This document shows, piece after piece, positions 1-8,528 of a stretch of 32,074 nucleotides of DNA. The notes under the pieces were generated by a model. The model was not told the DNA's origin and searched no databases. It was given only the letters and a program-made list of their open reading frames with translations. Every line of letters starts with the position of its first letter. The first letter of the stretch is position 1. Made by a program: the position numbers and the translations under genes. Source of the stretch: an uncultured beta proteobacterium (GTDB taxonomy: Bacteria; Pseudomonadota; Gammaproteobacteria; Burkholderiales; Burkholderiaceae_C); contig CAIVHU010000049.1 of assembly GCA_903905735.1 (NCBI GenBank), forward strand, positions 1 to 32,074. Reading direction: 5' to 3'.

Positions 1-112
1 ACGAAGATTTGGCCCCAAGGCCGCCAGAACTCCAGAAATCAGCCAAAAACTGCTGAGAAAGACCGAATGGGGGAAATCTTCGTTGTGGGAAACAACCGAT
101 CCCCCATTGGGG
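1..112. repeat. Nested inverted repeats in non-coding DNA
   Basis: No convincing gene lies in 1-191. The segment is rich in inverted repeats. ACGAAGATTT (1-10) is the exact complement of AAATCTTCGT (74-83). AATGGGGG (66-73) pairs with CCCCCATT (101-108), and inside that stem GTTGT (82-86) pairs with ACAAC (92-96). CCCC (102-105) can also pair with GGGG (109-112), so some of these stems exclude each other. There is no T-run beside the stems, so a simple intrinsic terminator is not supported. It lies downstream of lptM on the minus strand and could be a 3' processing element, a leader for a gene left of the window, or the edge of a mobile element. Confidence 0.5.
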
Positions 113-135
113 ATGCGGGGTTTTCGGTCAGGCAC

Positions 136-187
136 TAGCTATAAATAATATAGTAGATGGCCCTTGTTGCTGGCTCAATGGTGCCAA
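136..187 (+). repeat. Dispersed two-hairpin repeat, copy 1 (diverged)
   Basis: This segment aligns without gaps to the better-preserved copy at 12145-12199. The first seven bases (TAGCTAT) are identical, ATGGC is shared at the same offset, CTTGTTG follows, and both end near GCCAA after one small length change. The first half keeps a weak palindrome (CTAT...ATAG). It starts four bases past the end of lptM on the minus strand. The element belongs to a family of short, non-coding dispersed repeats that I remember from Comamonadaceae genomes; that recollection is not checked here. Confidence 0.55.
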
Positions 188-191
188 GGCA

Positions 192-446
192 TCAAGGCGC
201 TTTTGCGGGTTGCGAAGCATCTTTGCCCGGTCCGTCAAGCGGCGTGGTGGCGGGTTTGATGGTCGAATTGGCCGGGGCCAAATTCGCTGGCATCAGTGAC
301 TCGGGCAGGGTGGCACGATGTGTGCCTGCAGGGGGCGGGGGCAGGTACAACGAGCCCGTTTGTCCGCAAGCTGCCAAAATGAGCGCAGCCAGGGGTGCGA
401 CTGCCAGGGCCAGGCCCCGAACCGGGATTTTTTTGAACAACATCAT
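192..446 (-). CDS. lptM: LPS-assembly lipoprotein LptM (YifL-like)
   Basis: A predicted outer-membrane lipoprotein of 84 residues. A basic N-terminus (KK at 5-6) and hydrophobic stretch end in a lipobox LAAC with the lipidated cysteine at residue 27. It is followed by GQTGSLYLPPPP, the short conserved LptM/YifL signature (CGQxGxLYLP). The rest is a low-complexity Ala/Pro/Thr tail. In the family, LptM assists disulfide maturation of the LptD translocon; that role is inferred. Two ATG codons are adjacent (446 and 443), so the start is uncertain by one residue. No clear Shine-Dalgarno sequence precedes it. It is divergent from cyaY. In relatives lysA often follows directly, but no lysA start is visible here. 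Confidence 0.8.
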   Translation of the reverse strand: MMLFKKIPVRGLALAVAPLAALILAACGQTGSLYLPPPPAGTHRATLPESLMPANLAPANSTIKPATTPLDGPGKDASQPAKAP

Positions 447-457
447 GGTGAAATTGT

Positions 458-790
458 ATGACCGACACTGAGTTCATGGACACCGCCGAGCGCGCTCTCA
501 AAGCCATCGAGGCCAGTTGCGACCGCCTCAACGACGACACCAGCGTGGATATCGACAACCAGCGTACCGGCGGCATGGTGACGCTGGTCTTTGCCAACCA
601 CAGCCAGATCGTCATCAACCTGCAAAAGCCCTTGCATGAAATTTGGCTGGCCGCCAAAAGCGGCGGTTTCCACTATCAATTTGATGGCAAACAATGGATG
701 GATACCAAGGGCCAGGGTGAGTTCTTTGCCTCACTCTCACGCTTTGCCAGTGAGCAGTCCGGCAGCCCGCTGGTGTTTTCTGCCAGCTAA
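458..790 (+). CDS. cyaY: Iron-sulfur cluster assembly protein CyaY (bacterial frataxin)
   Basis: A 110-residue protein, the usual length of bacterial frataxin, which binds iron and tunes cysteine desulfurase during Fe-S cluster assembly in the cytosol. It shows an acidic N-terminal helix ([14 protein letters not shown]...), a [13 protein letters not shown] acidic patch near residues 26-33, the strand motif [17 protein letters not shown], and the family hallmark [18 protein letters not shown] (about 56-73). The ATG at 458 has GGTGAA just upstream as a ribosome site. Its start is only 11 bases from the lptM start on the other strand, and its stop overlaps the ponA stop by four bases. Confidence 0.92.
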   Translation: MTDTEFMDTAERALKAIEASCDRLNDDTSVDIDNQRTGGMVTLVFANHSQIVINLQKPLHEIWLAAKSGGFHYQFDGKQWMDTKGQGEFFASLSRFASEQSGSPLVFSAS

Positions 791-3183
791 TTTTTGAACA
801 AGTCGAGGATTTTCTTTTTCTCGTCAGCCGCCGGCATCGGAATGACTTGCCCGGTGTCTGCCGCCGCACCATTGCCGCCCAGACCCAAGGTCGCGATACC
901 TGTGGTTTTGGTGTATTCGTTGAAGAACCACTCACCGTCCACATTCACCACACCTTCCGGCACGGGGATGTCGGTCACCGGCACGTTCTTGAGCGCATGG
1001 GCCATGAACTCGATCCATACCGGCAAGCTCAGACCGCCACCCGTCTCGCGGCTGCCAAGGTTGCGCGGCGTGTCATAGCCAATCCAGGTGATGGCTGCAA
1101 TACTGGGCTGAAAACCTGCGAACCACGCGTCCATGGAGTCATTGGTGGTACCGGTCTTGCCATACAGATCAGGACGTTTCAAGGTGGCTTGTGCCTTGGC
1201 GGCGGTACCTGAACGCGCCACTTCCTGCAGCAGGCTGTCCATGATGAAAGCGTTGCGTGCTGAAATCGCCCGCAGAGACTCGCTCAGAGCCGGCATCTGG
1301 GTCTGCTCGAGAACCTTGCCTCTTTGGTCCGTGATCTTTGACACCATCCATGGGTTGATGCGGTAGCCACCGTTGGCAAATACCGAGTAGGCGGTGGCCA
1401 TCTGCATCGGTGTCACCGAACCTGCGCCCAGTGCCATCGTCAAATAGGCCGGGTGTTTCTCGGCATCAAAGCCAAAACGTGTGATCCATTGCTGCGCATT
1501 TTGGGGTCCGACCACCTGCAGTACGCGGATGGAAACCATGTTTTTGGACAGCGCCAAACCACGGCGCAGTGTCATCGGGCCTTCAAACTTGCCGTCATAG
1601 TTCTTGGGTTCCCAAGGCTGGCCACCTGTCACGCCAGCGTTGAAAAACAACGGTGCGTCGTTCACGATGGTGGCCGGTGTGACACCGTCTTCCAGCGCGG
1701 CAGAGTAGATGAAAGGTTTGAAGCTCGAACCAGGTTGCCGCCAGGCTTGTGTCACATGGTTGAACTTGTTTTTTTCAAAATCAAAGCCGCCCACCAGGGC
1801 ACGGATGGCACCTGTTTTGGGGTCGATCGCCACAAAAGCGCCTTCCACCTCCGGCAGTTGGGTAATCTCCCAGGTGGATTTGGGCGTTTGCACCACCCGA
1901 AGCACCGCGCCACGGAGGATCTTGATGTTCGCAGGTGCCTTGTCAGACAAACCCGATTGCGCTGGCTTGAGGCCCTCGCCAGTGATCTCGATGACATCAC
2001 CATTTTGTCTGACGGCCTTGATGATCTTGGGGCTTGCTTCCAGCACCACGGCCGAAAGCACATCACCGTTGTCAGGGTGCTCTATCAGCGCCTCGTCAAT
2101 CACGTCCTCTATGCCTTGGGAATCTTCTGGCAGGCTGATGAACTTCTCCGGGCCCCTGTAGGCCTGCCTGCGTTCATAGTTCATGATGCCGCGGCGCAGG
2201 GCCTGGTAGGCCGCTATCTGGTCCGCCGCATTCAAGGTGGTGTAAACGTTCAAACCACGGGTGTAAGTCGAATCGCCGTATTGCGCGTAGATCAACTGGC
2301 GAATGGTTTCCGTGAAGTACTCGGCATGTACCTGCGTGCTGTCTGCAGCAGACTTGATTTTGACATCTTCGGCTTTGGCGGTCTGGGCCTGCTCTGGCGT
2401 GATGAAGCCGTTTTCCAGCATGCGGTCAATGATGTAGAGCTGGCGTGTCTTGGCGCGTTTGGGGTTGCTGATGGGGTTGTAGGCCGAAGGTGCCTTGGGC
2501 AGCCCGGCCAGCATGGCGGCCTCGGCGATACTTACATTCTGCAGTGGCTTGCCAAAGTAGGTTTCGGAGGCCGCTGCAAAGCCGTAAGCACGGTTGCCGA
2601 GAAAAATCTGGTTCATGTAGATTTCAAGAATCTGGTTCTTGCTCAGCAAGTGCTCCATCTTGAAAGTCAGCAACATTTCGTAAATTTTGCGTGTATAGGT
2701 TTTCTCGGAAGAAAGATACACATTGCGCGCTACCTGCATGGTGATCGTCGATGCCCCCTGGCTCTTGATCTGGCCCAGGTTCGCCAGCGCGGCGCGAGCC
2801 ACGCCGACGTAATCGACGCCATTGTGCTGGTAGAAGCGGGCATCTTCAATGGCCAGGACCGCATCCTTCATGACCTTGGGGATGTCCTGGATCGGGGTCA
2901 GGTGGCGCCGTTCTTCTCCAAATTCGCCAATCAGCACGCCGTCAGCCGAAAACACACGCAATGGCAGCTTGGGGCGATAGTCCAGCAGGTCAGATACATC
3001 CGGCAGGTTGGGGTAAGCCATGGCCATGGCGATGGCTGCGATCATCACCGCTGAAGCCAATCCAGCCAGCAGCAAACCGCCGACGACCAGCGGGAACTTG
3101 ATGGCCCAGTGCAGGTGGCGGCGTGTTGGGCGGTCAGCCTGCTTGCTTGAACCGGAGGATGTTGACGGGGTTTTTTCGGACAT
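787..3183 (-). CDS. mrcA: Penicillin-binding protein 1A, bifunctional transglycosylase/transpeptidase
   Basis: A class A PBP of 798 residues that polymerises and cross-links peptidoglycan at the inner membrane. A short cytoplasmic tail and one membrane segment (about residues 29-57) precede a GT51 glycosyltransferase domain with [12 protein letters not shown] and [12 protein letters not shown]. The transpeptidase domain shows SSFK (active serine), SKN (SxN box) and KTGTT. Divergence from pilMNOPQ is the common arrangement in beta- and gammaproteobacteria. ATG 3183 was chosen because the extra nine residues from a TTG at 3210 look non-native. Neither start has a Shine-Dalgarno sequence; the message instead reads CCTCCT just before the ATG. 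Confidence 0.96.
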   Translation of the reverse strand: MSEKTPSTSSGSSKQADRPTRRHLHWAIKFPLVVGGLLLAGLASAVMIAAIAMAMAYPNLPDVSDLLDYRPKLPLRVFSADGVLIGEFGEERRHLTPIQDIPKVMKDAVLAIEDARFYQHNGVDYVGVARAALANLGQIKSQGASTITMQVARNVYLSSEKTYTRKIYEMLLTFKMEHLLSKNQILEIYMNQIFLGNRAYGFAAASETYFGKPLQNVSIAEAAMLAGLPKAPSAYNPISNPKRAKTRQLYIIDRMLENGFITPEQAQTAKAEDVKIKSAADSTQVHAEYFTETIRQLIYAQYGDSTYTRGLNVYTTLNAADQIAAYQALRRGIMNYERRQAYRGPEKFISLPEDSQGIEDVIDEALIEHPDNGDVLSAVVLEASPKIIKAVRQNGDVIEITGEGLKPAQSGLSDKAPANIKILRGAVLRVVQTPKSTWEITQLPEVEGAFVAIDPKTGAIRALVGGFDFEKNKFNHVTQAWRQPGSSFKPFIYSAALEDGVTPATIVNDAPLFFNAGVTGGQPWEPKNYDGKFEGPMTLRRGLALSKNMVSIRVLQVVGPQNAQQWITRFGFDAEKHPAYLTMALGAGSVTPMQMATAYSVFANGGYRINPWMVSKITDQRGKVLEQTQMPALSESLRAISARNAFIMDSLLQEVARSGTAAKAQATLKRPDLYGKTGTTNDSMDAWFAGFQPSIAAITWIGYDTPRNLGSRETGGGLSLPVWIEFMAHALKNVPVTDIPVPEGVVNVDGEWFFNEYTKTTGIATLGLGGNGAAADTGQVIPMPAADEKKKILDLFKN

Positions 3184-3444
3184 AGGAGGCGGGAATCGAC
3201 ACAAACCCAAAAGAAAGCGGGAAAAAGTCAGGTATTGAAGTATCGCATTCTGATTAAGAGCACAAAAGGGCGTTTAAGATGACCTGTCCGCTTTGAATGG
3301 CGCGGCAGCACATTTTGTCTGCATTTTGGCAACGTCTGGGAAATGAAAAAAGTCGAAATATCTTTGCTGAACAATGCTCTTACTGATAGCATTGAAGTGA
3401 TTTCTCAAGAAAAGCCCGATTTTCGTCATATCAATTAGGGGACC
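3184..3444. other. Intergenic region between divergent ponA and pilM
   Basis: A 261-base gap that must hold the promoters for ponA (leftward) and pilMNOPQ (rightward). It is AT-richer than its flanks. The only firm element is AGGGGA just before the pilM ATG. Weak matches to a sigma-70 promoter can be found (for example TTGCTG near 3364 with TAGCAT 17 bases later), but none is good enough to call. No ORF or strong hairpin was seen. Confidence 0.4.
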
Positions 3445-4527
3445 ATGTTGCTTTCTTTGGGCTCGTTATTCAGTCGTCAGCCTGCCGCCATGCTGGGTCT
3501 GGACGTTAGTTCGTCAAGCGTCAAGCTAGTCGAACTGGGTCAAGACAGCTCGGGCCGTTTGATTTTGGAAAATTGCGCGATCGTGCCGCTGGAGCGCGGC
3601 TGGATCACCGATGGCAACATCGAAAAATTCGATGAGGTGGCAGATGCCGTGCGTCGGCTGATTAAAAAGAGCGGCACCAAGACCAAAAATGTTGCTATGG
3701 CGCTACCGCCATCGGCGGTGATCACCAAAAAAATTGTTCTCCCAGGCGGCCTGTCAGACCAGGAACTGGAATTGCAGGTCGAGACGGAGGCCAATCAATA
3801 CATTCCTTTCCCTCTGGACGAGGTGAGCCTGGACTTTTGCATCGTTGGACCCAGTGCCAATGTTTCGGGCGACGTTGAAGTGCTGATTGCAGCCTCCAGG
3901 CGCGAAAAAGTGCAGGACATTCAGGGTCTGGCAGAGGCGGCAGGCTTGAATCCAGTGATTGTGGATGTGGAGTCTTATGCATCTCGCTTGGCGACAAGCC
4001 GTCTGATTGCCAACATGCCCAACAAGGGTGAAGGCAGCATCGTGGCGCTTTTTGAAGTCGGTGCCATGACCACCAGCATGCAGGTCATCCGCAACGACGA
4101 GGTTCTGTATGACCGTGACCAGGCTTTTGGCGGTGCGCAACTCACACAGATGATCATCCGGCAGTATGGTTTTTCCCAGGAAGAGGCTGAAAGCAAAAAG
4201 CGAACAGGTGAGTTGCCAGACGACTACAAAACCATCGTGCTACAGCCTTTTATTGACAGCTTGGTACAGGAAGTCGGACGTGCGTTGCAGTTCTTCTTCA
4301 CCAGCACCACCCACAATAAAGTCGATAGGGTGATGTTGGCTGGCGGGTCAGCCTCTCTGCCCGGTTTGACGGCGGCAGTCACCCAACAAACCGGTTTTGC
4401 CTGCAGCGTGGTCAATCCGTTTGAAGGTATGGAAATTTCCCCCAATATCCGGATCAACAAGATGGAGCGTGAAGCGCCTTCCTATCTCACTTCCTGCGGT
4501 CTGGCTTTGCGGAGATTTCTGCAGTGA
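3445..4527 (+). CDS. pilM: Type IV pilus inner-membrane platform protein PilM
   Basis: A 360-residue actin-like ATPase-fold protein of the cytoplasmic side of the type IV pilus alignment complex, which binds the N-terminal tail of PilN. The N-terminus LGLDVSSSSVKLVEL is the family's first nucleotide-binding motif. ALPPSAVITKKIVLP, EANQYIPFPLDEVSLDF, DVESYASRLA and the C-terminal VMLAGGSASLPGL phosphate-binding loop are also typical. AGGGGA lies just upstream of the ATG at 3445. It is the first gene of pilMNOPQ, and its stop overlaps the pilN start by four bases (GTGA). Confidence 0.96.
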   Translation: MLLSLGSLFSRQPAAMLGLDVSSSSVKLVELGQDSSGRLILENCAIVPLERGWITDGNIEKFDEVADAVRRLIKKSGTKTKNVAMALPPSAVITKKIVLPGGLSDQELELQVETEANQYIPFPLDEVSLDFCIVGPSANVSGDVEVLIAASRREKVQDIQGLAEAAGLNPVIVDVESYASRLATSRLIANMPNKGEGSIVALFEVGAMTTSMQVIRNDEVLYDRDQAFGGAQLTQMIIRQYGFSQEEAESKKRTGELPDDYKTIVLQPFIDSLVQEVGRALQFFFTSTTHNKVDRVMLAGGSASLPGLTAAVTQQTGFACSVVNPFEGMEISPNIRINKMEREAPSYLTSCGLALRRFLQ

Positions 4528-5141
4528 TACTGATCAACCTACTTCCCCACCGGGAAGCCGCTCGCAAGCGCCGCAAGGACATGTTCAACGTCGGGTTGGG
4601 GCTGTCAGCCCTGAGCGGTGTCTTGATCGCTGGGCTGATCTTCTTGTGGTTTCAGGCCCAAATTTCTGATCAGCAGGACAAAAATCAGATCTTGAAGACT
4701 GAAATAACGAAATTTGACAAGCAAATCAAGGACATTGCGGGTCTGGAGGCAGAAATCGCGGCTCTGCGGGCCCGTCAGCAAGCGGTGGAAGACTTGCAGG
4801 CTGATCGAAACATGCCGGTCCACTTGTTGACAGAACTGGTCAGACAATTGCCCGAAGGGGTGTACATCAACAGCATGCGTCAAGATGGCCAAAATGTGGC
4901 GCTGCAAGGTGTGGCGCAATCGAATGAGCGTGTATCCGAGTTGCTGCGTAACCTCGGTACCAAATCGGCTTGGTTAACCCGTCCTGAGCTGATTGAAATC
5001 GTGGCAGGTTCAGTAAGTCTTGGGCCGCGTGACCAGCGGCGGGTGTCCAATTTCAAGATCAACGTCAAATTGTTGCGCGCCGGTGAAGCGAGTGGGACCA
5101 CCGCGCCTGCTGTTGCGGCGTCTTCTCCTGTGGCAAAGTAG
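4524..5141 (+). CDS. pilN: Type IV pilus assembly protein PilN
   Basis: A 205-residue bitopic inner-membrane protein. The first residues, MILINLLPHREAARKRR, are the conserved cytoplasmic PilN motif that docks in PilM. A membrane helix at about 25-45, a coiled coil (IKDIAGLEAEIAALRARQQ) and a ferredoxin-like periplasmic domain follow. PilN pairs with PilO to connect the cytoplasmic PilM to the PilP/PilQ secretin. The start is the GTG at 4524 that overlaps the pilM stop, which suggests translational coupling. The C-terminal tail is Ala-rich and variable. Confidence 0.95.
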   Translation: MILINLLPHREAARKRRKDMFNVGLGLSALSGVLIAGLIFLWFQAQISDQQDKNQILKTEITKFDKQIKDIAGLEAEIAALRARQQAVEDLQADRNMPVHLLTELVRQLPEGVYINSMRQDGQNVALQGVAQSNERVSELLRNLGTKSAWLTRPELIEIVAGSVSLGPRDQRRVSNFKINVKLLRAGEASGTTAPAVAASSPVAK

Positions 5142-5152
5142 CGGCACAAACC

Positions 5153-5827
5153 ATGGCAAAGTCTCCCAACGTTTCTGTCGATATGAAAGCCTGGTTTGAA
5201 GATACTTCGGCCCAGTTCCGCAACCTGGACAGCAAGGATCCCTCGAACTGGCCCCCATTGCCCCGCTACGCCCTTTTTTCGGCAATTGCGATCGCCTTTG
5301 TCGTTGTGTTGTGGTTTTTGTGGCTGAGCGACTCCAAAGATGAACTCACTGCCGTGCAAGATCAGGAACTCAAGCTGCGAGACGAATACAAGGTCAAACT
5401 TGCCAAAGCCGTTAATCTGGATGCTTTGAAAAAGCAGCGTGAGCAAGTTCAGCAATATGTCACGCAACTGGAGAAGCAGTTGCCAAGCAAAGCCGAGATG
5501 GATGCGCTGTTGTCAGACATCAACCAGGCAGGCATCGGCAGGAGCTTGCAATTTGACCTGTTCAGGCCCGGCCAGGTTGTCGTGCGCGAGTATTACGCCG
5601 AGTTGCCAATCAGTGTGCGGGTCACCGGACGCTACCATGACATTGGCTCGTTTGCGTCGGACATCTCGAATCTGTCGCGTATTGTGACGCTCAATAACAT
5701 GTCGATTGTGCCCACGAAAGATGGTGCTCTGACAATGGATGCAGTGGCCAAGACCTTCCGTTACCTGGATGCAGACGAAATAGAAGCTCAGCGCAAGGCC
5801 GCGCCCAAGAAGGGAGCCAAGAAATGA
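5153..5827 (+). CDS. pilO: Type IV pilus assembly protein PilO
   Basis: A 224-residue inner-membrane protein of the pilus alignment subcomplex. A cytoplasmic N-terminus of about 40 residues containing DPSNWPPLPR precedes a single membrane helix (about 43-60). A coiled-coil stretch rich in Lys/Gln/Glu follows, then the PilO periplasmic core with SDINQAGIGRSLQFDLFRPG, YYAELPISVRVTGRYHDIG and SRIVTLNNMSI. Its position directly after pilN and four-base overlap with pilP fit the standard operon. Confidence 0.95.
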   Translation: MAKSPNVSVDMKAWFEDTSAQFRNLDSKDPSNWPPLPRYALFSAIAIAFVVVLWFLWLSDSKDELTAVQDQELKLRDEYKVKLAKAVNLDALKKQREQVQQYVTQLEKQLPSKAEMDALLSDINQAGIGRSLQFDLFRPGQVVVREYYAELPISVRVTGRYHDIGSFASDISNLSRIVTLNNMSIVPTKDGALTMDAVAKTFRYLDADEIEAQRKAAPKKGAKK

Positions 5828-6369
5828 TTGGCTTTCGCTGGATTGTTGTTGCGTTGTTGCCTGTTGTTGTGTTGACAGCGTGTTCTTTTGGCTCTGACAC
5901 GGAGTTGCGCGAGTGGATGGCACAACAAAAGAGCCAGACTTTCCCAAAGGTGGTTCCCCTGTCTGAGCCCAAGCAGTTCAAGCCTGAAAGCTACACTGAA
6001 ACGACTGAGTTTGACCCGTTCAGCATCCAAAAGCTGACGCTGGCATTGAAGCGGGATTCGGCGCAAGCGACATCCAACGCCGCGTTGCTGGAGCCCGAGC
6101 TGGCGCGTCGCAAAGAGCCACTGGAAGAATTTCCGCTGGATGCCATTACCCTGGTTGGCAGCATCGTCAAAGAAGGGAAGCCGGTGGCATTGGTGACCGT
6201 GGGCAAGTTGTTGTATCAGGTGCGTCTGGGGGATCATTTGGGACAGAACTACGGCCGTATAACCAAGATCGTTGAGACAGAAGTCACCCTGCGTGAGATT
6301 GTTCAGGACGCAGCCGGTGAGTGGATTGAACGCACTGCGTCATTGCAGTTGCAAGAGAGGTCAAAATGA
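5824..6369 (+). CDS. pilP: Type IV pilus lipoprotein PilP
   Basis: A 181-residue lipoprotein linking PilN/PilO to the secretin PilQ in the periplasm. The signal peptide ends in LTAC with the lipidated cysteine at residue 20. Typical PilP motifs follow: FDPFSIQKL and the folded domain LVGSIVKEGKPVALVTVGK, RLGDHLGQNYGRI and EWIERTASLQL. It overlaps pilO and pilQ by four bases on either side (ATGA). Confidence 0.95.
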   Translation: MIGFRWIVVALLPVVVLTACSFGSDTELREWMAQQKSQTFPKVVPLSEPKQFKPESYTETTEFDPFSIQKLTLALKRDSAQATSNAALLEPELARRKEPLEEFPLDAITLVGSIVKEGKPVALVTVGKLLYQVRLGDHLGQNYGRITKIVETEVTLREIVQDAAGEWIERTASLQLQERSK

Positions 6370-8492
6370 AAGCCCAACACAATTATCTGTTTGGTCGGCT
6401 GGGCAGTCGGCTCTGGCTTGTGGCCAGTTTTTTGTTTGCCTCTGCGACTGCGCAGGCACAGGTGGCCATTGAAGCTGTGACTGGCTCTTTGCAAAGTGGT
6501 TCCGAAGTTGTCAAGATCGATTTGAGTGAGGCCTTGTCTGCGCTGCCTACCGGGTTCTCCATCCAGTCTCCGGCCAGAATCGCGCTCGATTTCCCGGGAG
6601 TCGTGAGTTCCATGGGGCGATCGACTGTTGATATCAATCAAGGCAATTTGAAGTCAGTCAGTGTTGTGCAGGCGGGAGACCGGACACGTGTTGTTCTGAA
6701 CCTGAAGCAATACACCGCCTACAAAATGCAGATTCAGGGCAAGTCTTTGTACGTTTCACTGGATCCTGTCACCAGCTCTGCGCCGGCTGCGGCGACCACG
6801 GTGTTTGCGGAGAATTTAAACCGCGATACGATGCCTTTGCGTGACCTGGACTTCCGCCGAGGTGACGATGCCACTGGGCGGATTATTTTTGCCTTGCCAA
6901 ACGACCAAGTGGGTGTCGACATTCGGCAGCAGGGTCAGACGCTGGTGGTTGATTTTATGAAAACGACTCTGCCAGAGGGCTTGCGCAGACGTCTGGATGT
7001 GGCTGACTTCGGTACGCCAGTAAAAACCATCACAACCACCCAAGTCGGTGACAGGGTGCGAGTGGTTATCGAGCCACAAGGCCCATGGACTCATAGCGCT
7101 TATCAGAGCAACTCGCAGTTCGTTGTGGAGGTTAAGCCAATCAAGGTGGATCCATCCAAATTGACGCAAGGGCCTGGCTACACTGGGCAAAAATTGTCAT
7201 TGAACTTTCAGAACATCGAAGTCCGATCCCTGTTGCAAGTCATCGCTGACTTTACCAATTTCAATGTGATCACTTCAGACTCAGTCAACGGCTCGGTCAC
7301 GCTGCGCTTGCAGGATGTTCCCTGGGATCAGGCGCTGGACATCATCTTGCAGGCCAAGGGTTTGGGCATGCGCAAGACAGGCAATGTGCTTTGGATCGCG
7401 CCCAAGGACGAGATCAATGCCAAGGAAAAGCTTGATCTGGAATCCGCCGCAGCATTGCAGAGCCTGGAGCCGTTGCGCACACAGTCTTTCCAAATGAATT
7501 ACACCAAGGCAGAGGAAGTTGCGGCCCAGTTAACTGCCACAGGTAGCGGCGGTGCATCAGGAGCATCAGCTAGTTCATCTCGATTGCTGAGCCCGCGTGG
7601 CAGCGTGATTGCCGAGAATCGAACCAACCAGTTATTTGTGACAGACATTCCGTCCAAGCTGGAGCAGGTGCAGCAGTTGATTGCCAAACTCGACATCCCG
7701 GTCCGTCAGGTGATGATCGAAGCGCGGATCGTGGAAGCCTCTGACAGCTTTAGCAAGTCGCTGGGGGTGAGGCTGGGTGGTACAGATCTGCGCGCTCAGC
7801 AGGGCGGCGATGGCGGCTACTCCATTGGCGGTGGCAATCGACTTGCTATTGGCACCAGCTATGCCAATGCGGTGGGCAGCAGCGGCGCAGGTGGCACCGT
7901 AGATACATCTGGCAGTTTTGTGAATTTTCCTGTGGCCGGAGGTGCGTCTATTGCTTTTTCCATCTTCAATGCCGCGGCCAACCGATTTCTTAACCTTGAA
8001 ATTTCAGCTCTCGAAGCCGATGGCAAGGGCAAAGTGATCTCCAGCCCACGAGTAGTAACAGCTGACCAAATCAAGGCCCTTGTGGAGCAGGGCACTGAAC
8101 TTCCGTATCAGGTAGCTTCTTCCAGTGGTGCCACATCGATTGCGTTCCGAAAAGCGAATTTGAAACTGGAGGTGACACCGCAAATCACCCCAGAAGGAGG
8201 CATCATTCTTGTGCTTGATGTCAACAAAGATACTCCGGGCATTCTTACCACCGCAGGCTATGCAATCGACACTAAGCACATCCAAACACAGGTTTTAGTG
8301 GAAAACGGTGGTACCGTGGTTGTAGGTGGTATCTATACTGAAAATCAGTCCAATACGGTTAACAAAGTTCCTGTGCTAGGTGATTTGCCGGGCCTCGGAA
8401 ACCTGTTCAAAAGTACGGCGGTTTCAACTGACAAGAAAGAAATGCTCATCTTCATCACGCCCAGGGTCATTGCCGACAAGATAGCCCGTTAA
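6366..8492 (+). CDS. pilQ: Type IV pilus secretin PilQ
   Basis: A 708-residue outer-membrane secretin through which the pilus passes. A cleavable signal peptide ends near ASATAQAQ (about residues 27-34). Two AMIN-type peptidoglycan-binding domains follow (about 38-265), then the secretin N0 domain starting LNFQNIEVRSLLQVIADF (about 278). An N1 domain has a Gly/Ser-rich insert, and the secretin core contains VTADQIKALVEQGTELPYQ, VENGGTVVVGGIY and KKEMLIFITPRVI at the C-terminus. The length is normal for the family. It is the last classical pil gene of the operon; the next gene starts 37 bases on. Confidence 0.96.
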   Translation: MKAQHNYLFGRLGSRLWLVASFLFASATAQAQVAIEAVTGSLQSGSEVVKIDLSEALSALPTGFSIQSPARIALDFPGVVSSMGRSTVDINQGNLKSVSVVQAGDRTRVVLNLKQYTAYKMQIQGKSLYVSLDPVTSSAPAAATTVFAENLNRDTMPLRDLDFRRGDDATGRIIFALPNDQVGVDIRQQGQTLVVDFMKTTLPEGLRRRLDVADFGTPVKTITTTQVGDRVRVVIEPQGPWTHSAYQSNSQFVVEVKPIKVDPSKLTQGPGYTGQKLSLNFQNIEVRSLLQVIADFTNFNVITSDSVNGSVTLRLQDVPWDQALDIILQAKGLGMRKTGNVLWIAPKDEINAKEKLDLESAAALQSLEPLRTQSFQMNYTKAEEVAAQLTATGSGGASGASASSSRLLSPRGSVIAENRTNQLFVTDIPSKLEQVQQLIAKLDIPVRQVMIEARIVEASDSFSKSLGVRLGGTDLRAQQGGDGGYSIGGGNRLAIGTSYANAVGSSGAGGTVDTSGSFVNFPVAGGASIAFSIFNAAANRFLNLEISALEADGKGKVISSPRVVTADQIKALVEQGTELPYQVASSSGATSIAFRKANLKLEVTPQITPEGGIILVLDVNKDTPGILTTAGYAIDTKHIQTQVLVENGGTVVVGGIYTENQSNTVNKVPVLGDLPGLGNLFKSTAVSTDKKEMLIFITPRVIADKIAR

Positions 8493-8528
8493 GTTTCGAT
8501 TTTCAATATACGACAGGGGAAGGTTTTT

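Noticed and set aside
310-330. Sigma-54-like TGGCACG with a downstream GTGCCTGC
   Set aside because: It lies inside lptM coding sequence, the GC core of the -12 element does not match, and spacing is poor.
1453-3054. 533-codon open frame on the plus strand
   Set aside because: It is antisense to ponA, with His/Gln/Arg-rich content and no recognisable domain; it results from codon bias of the real gene.
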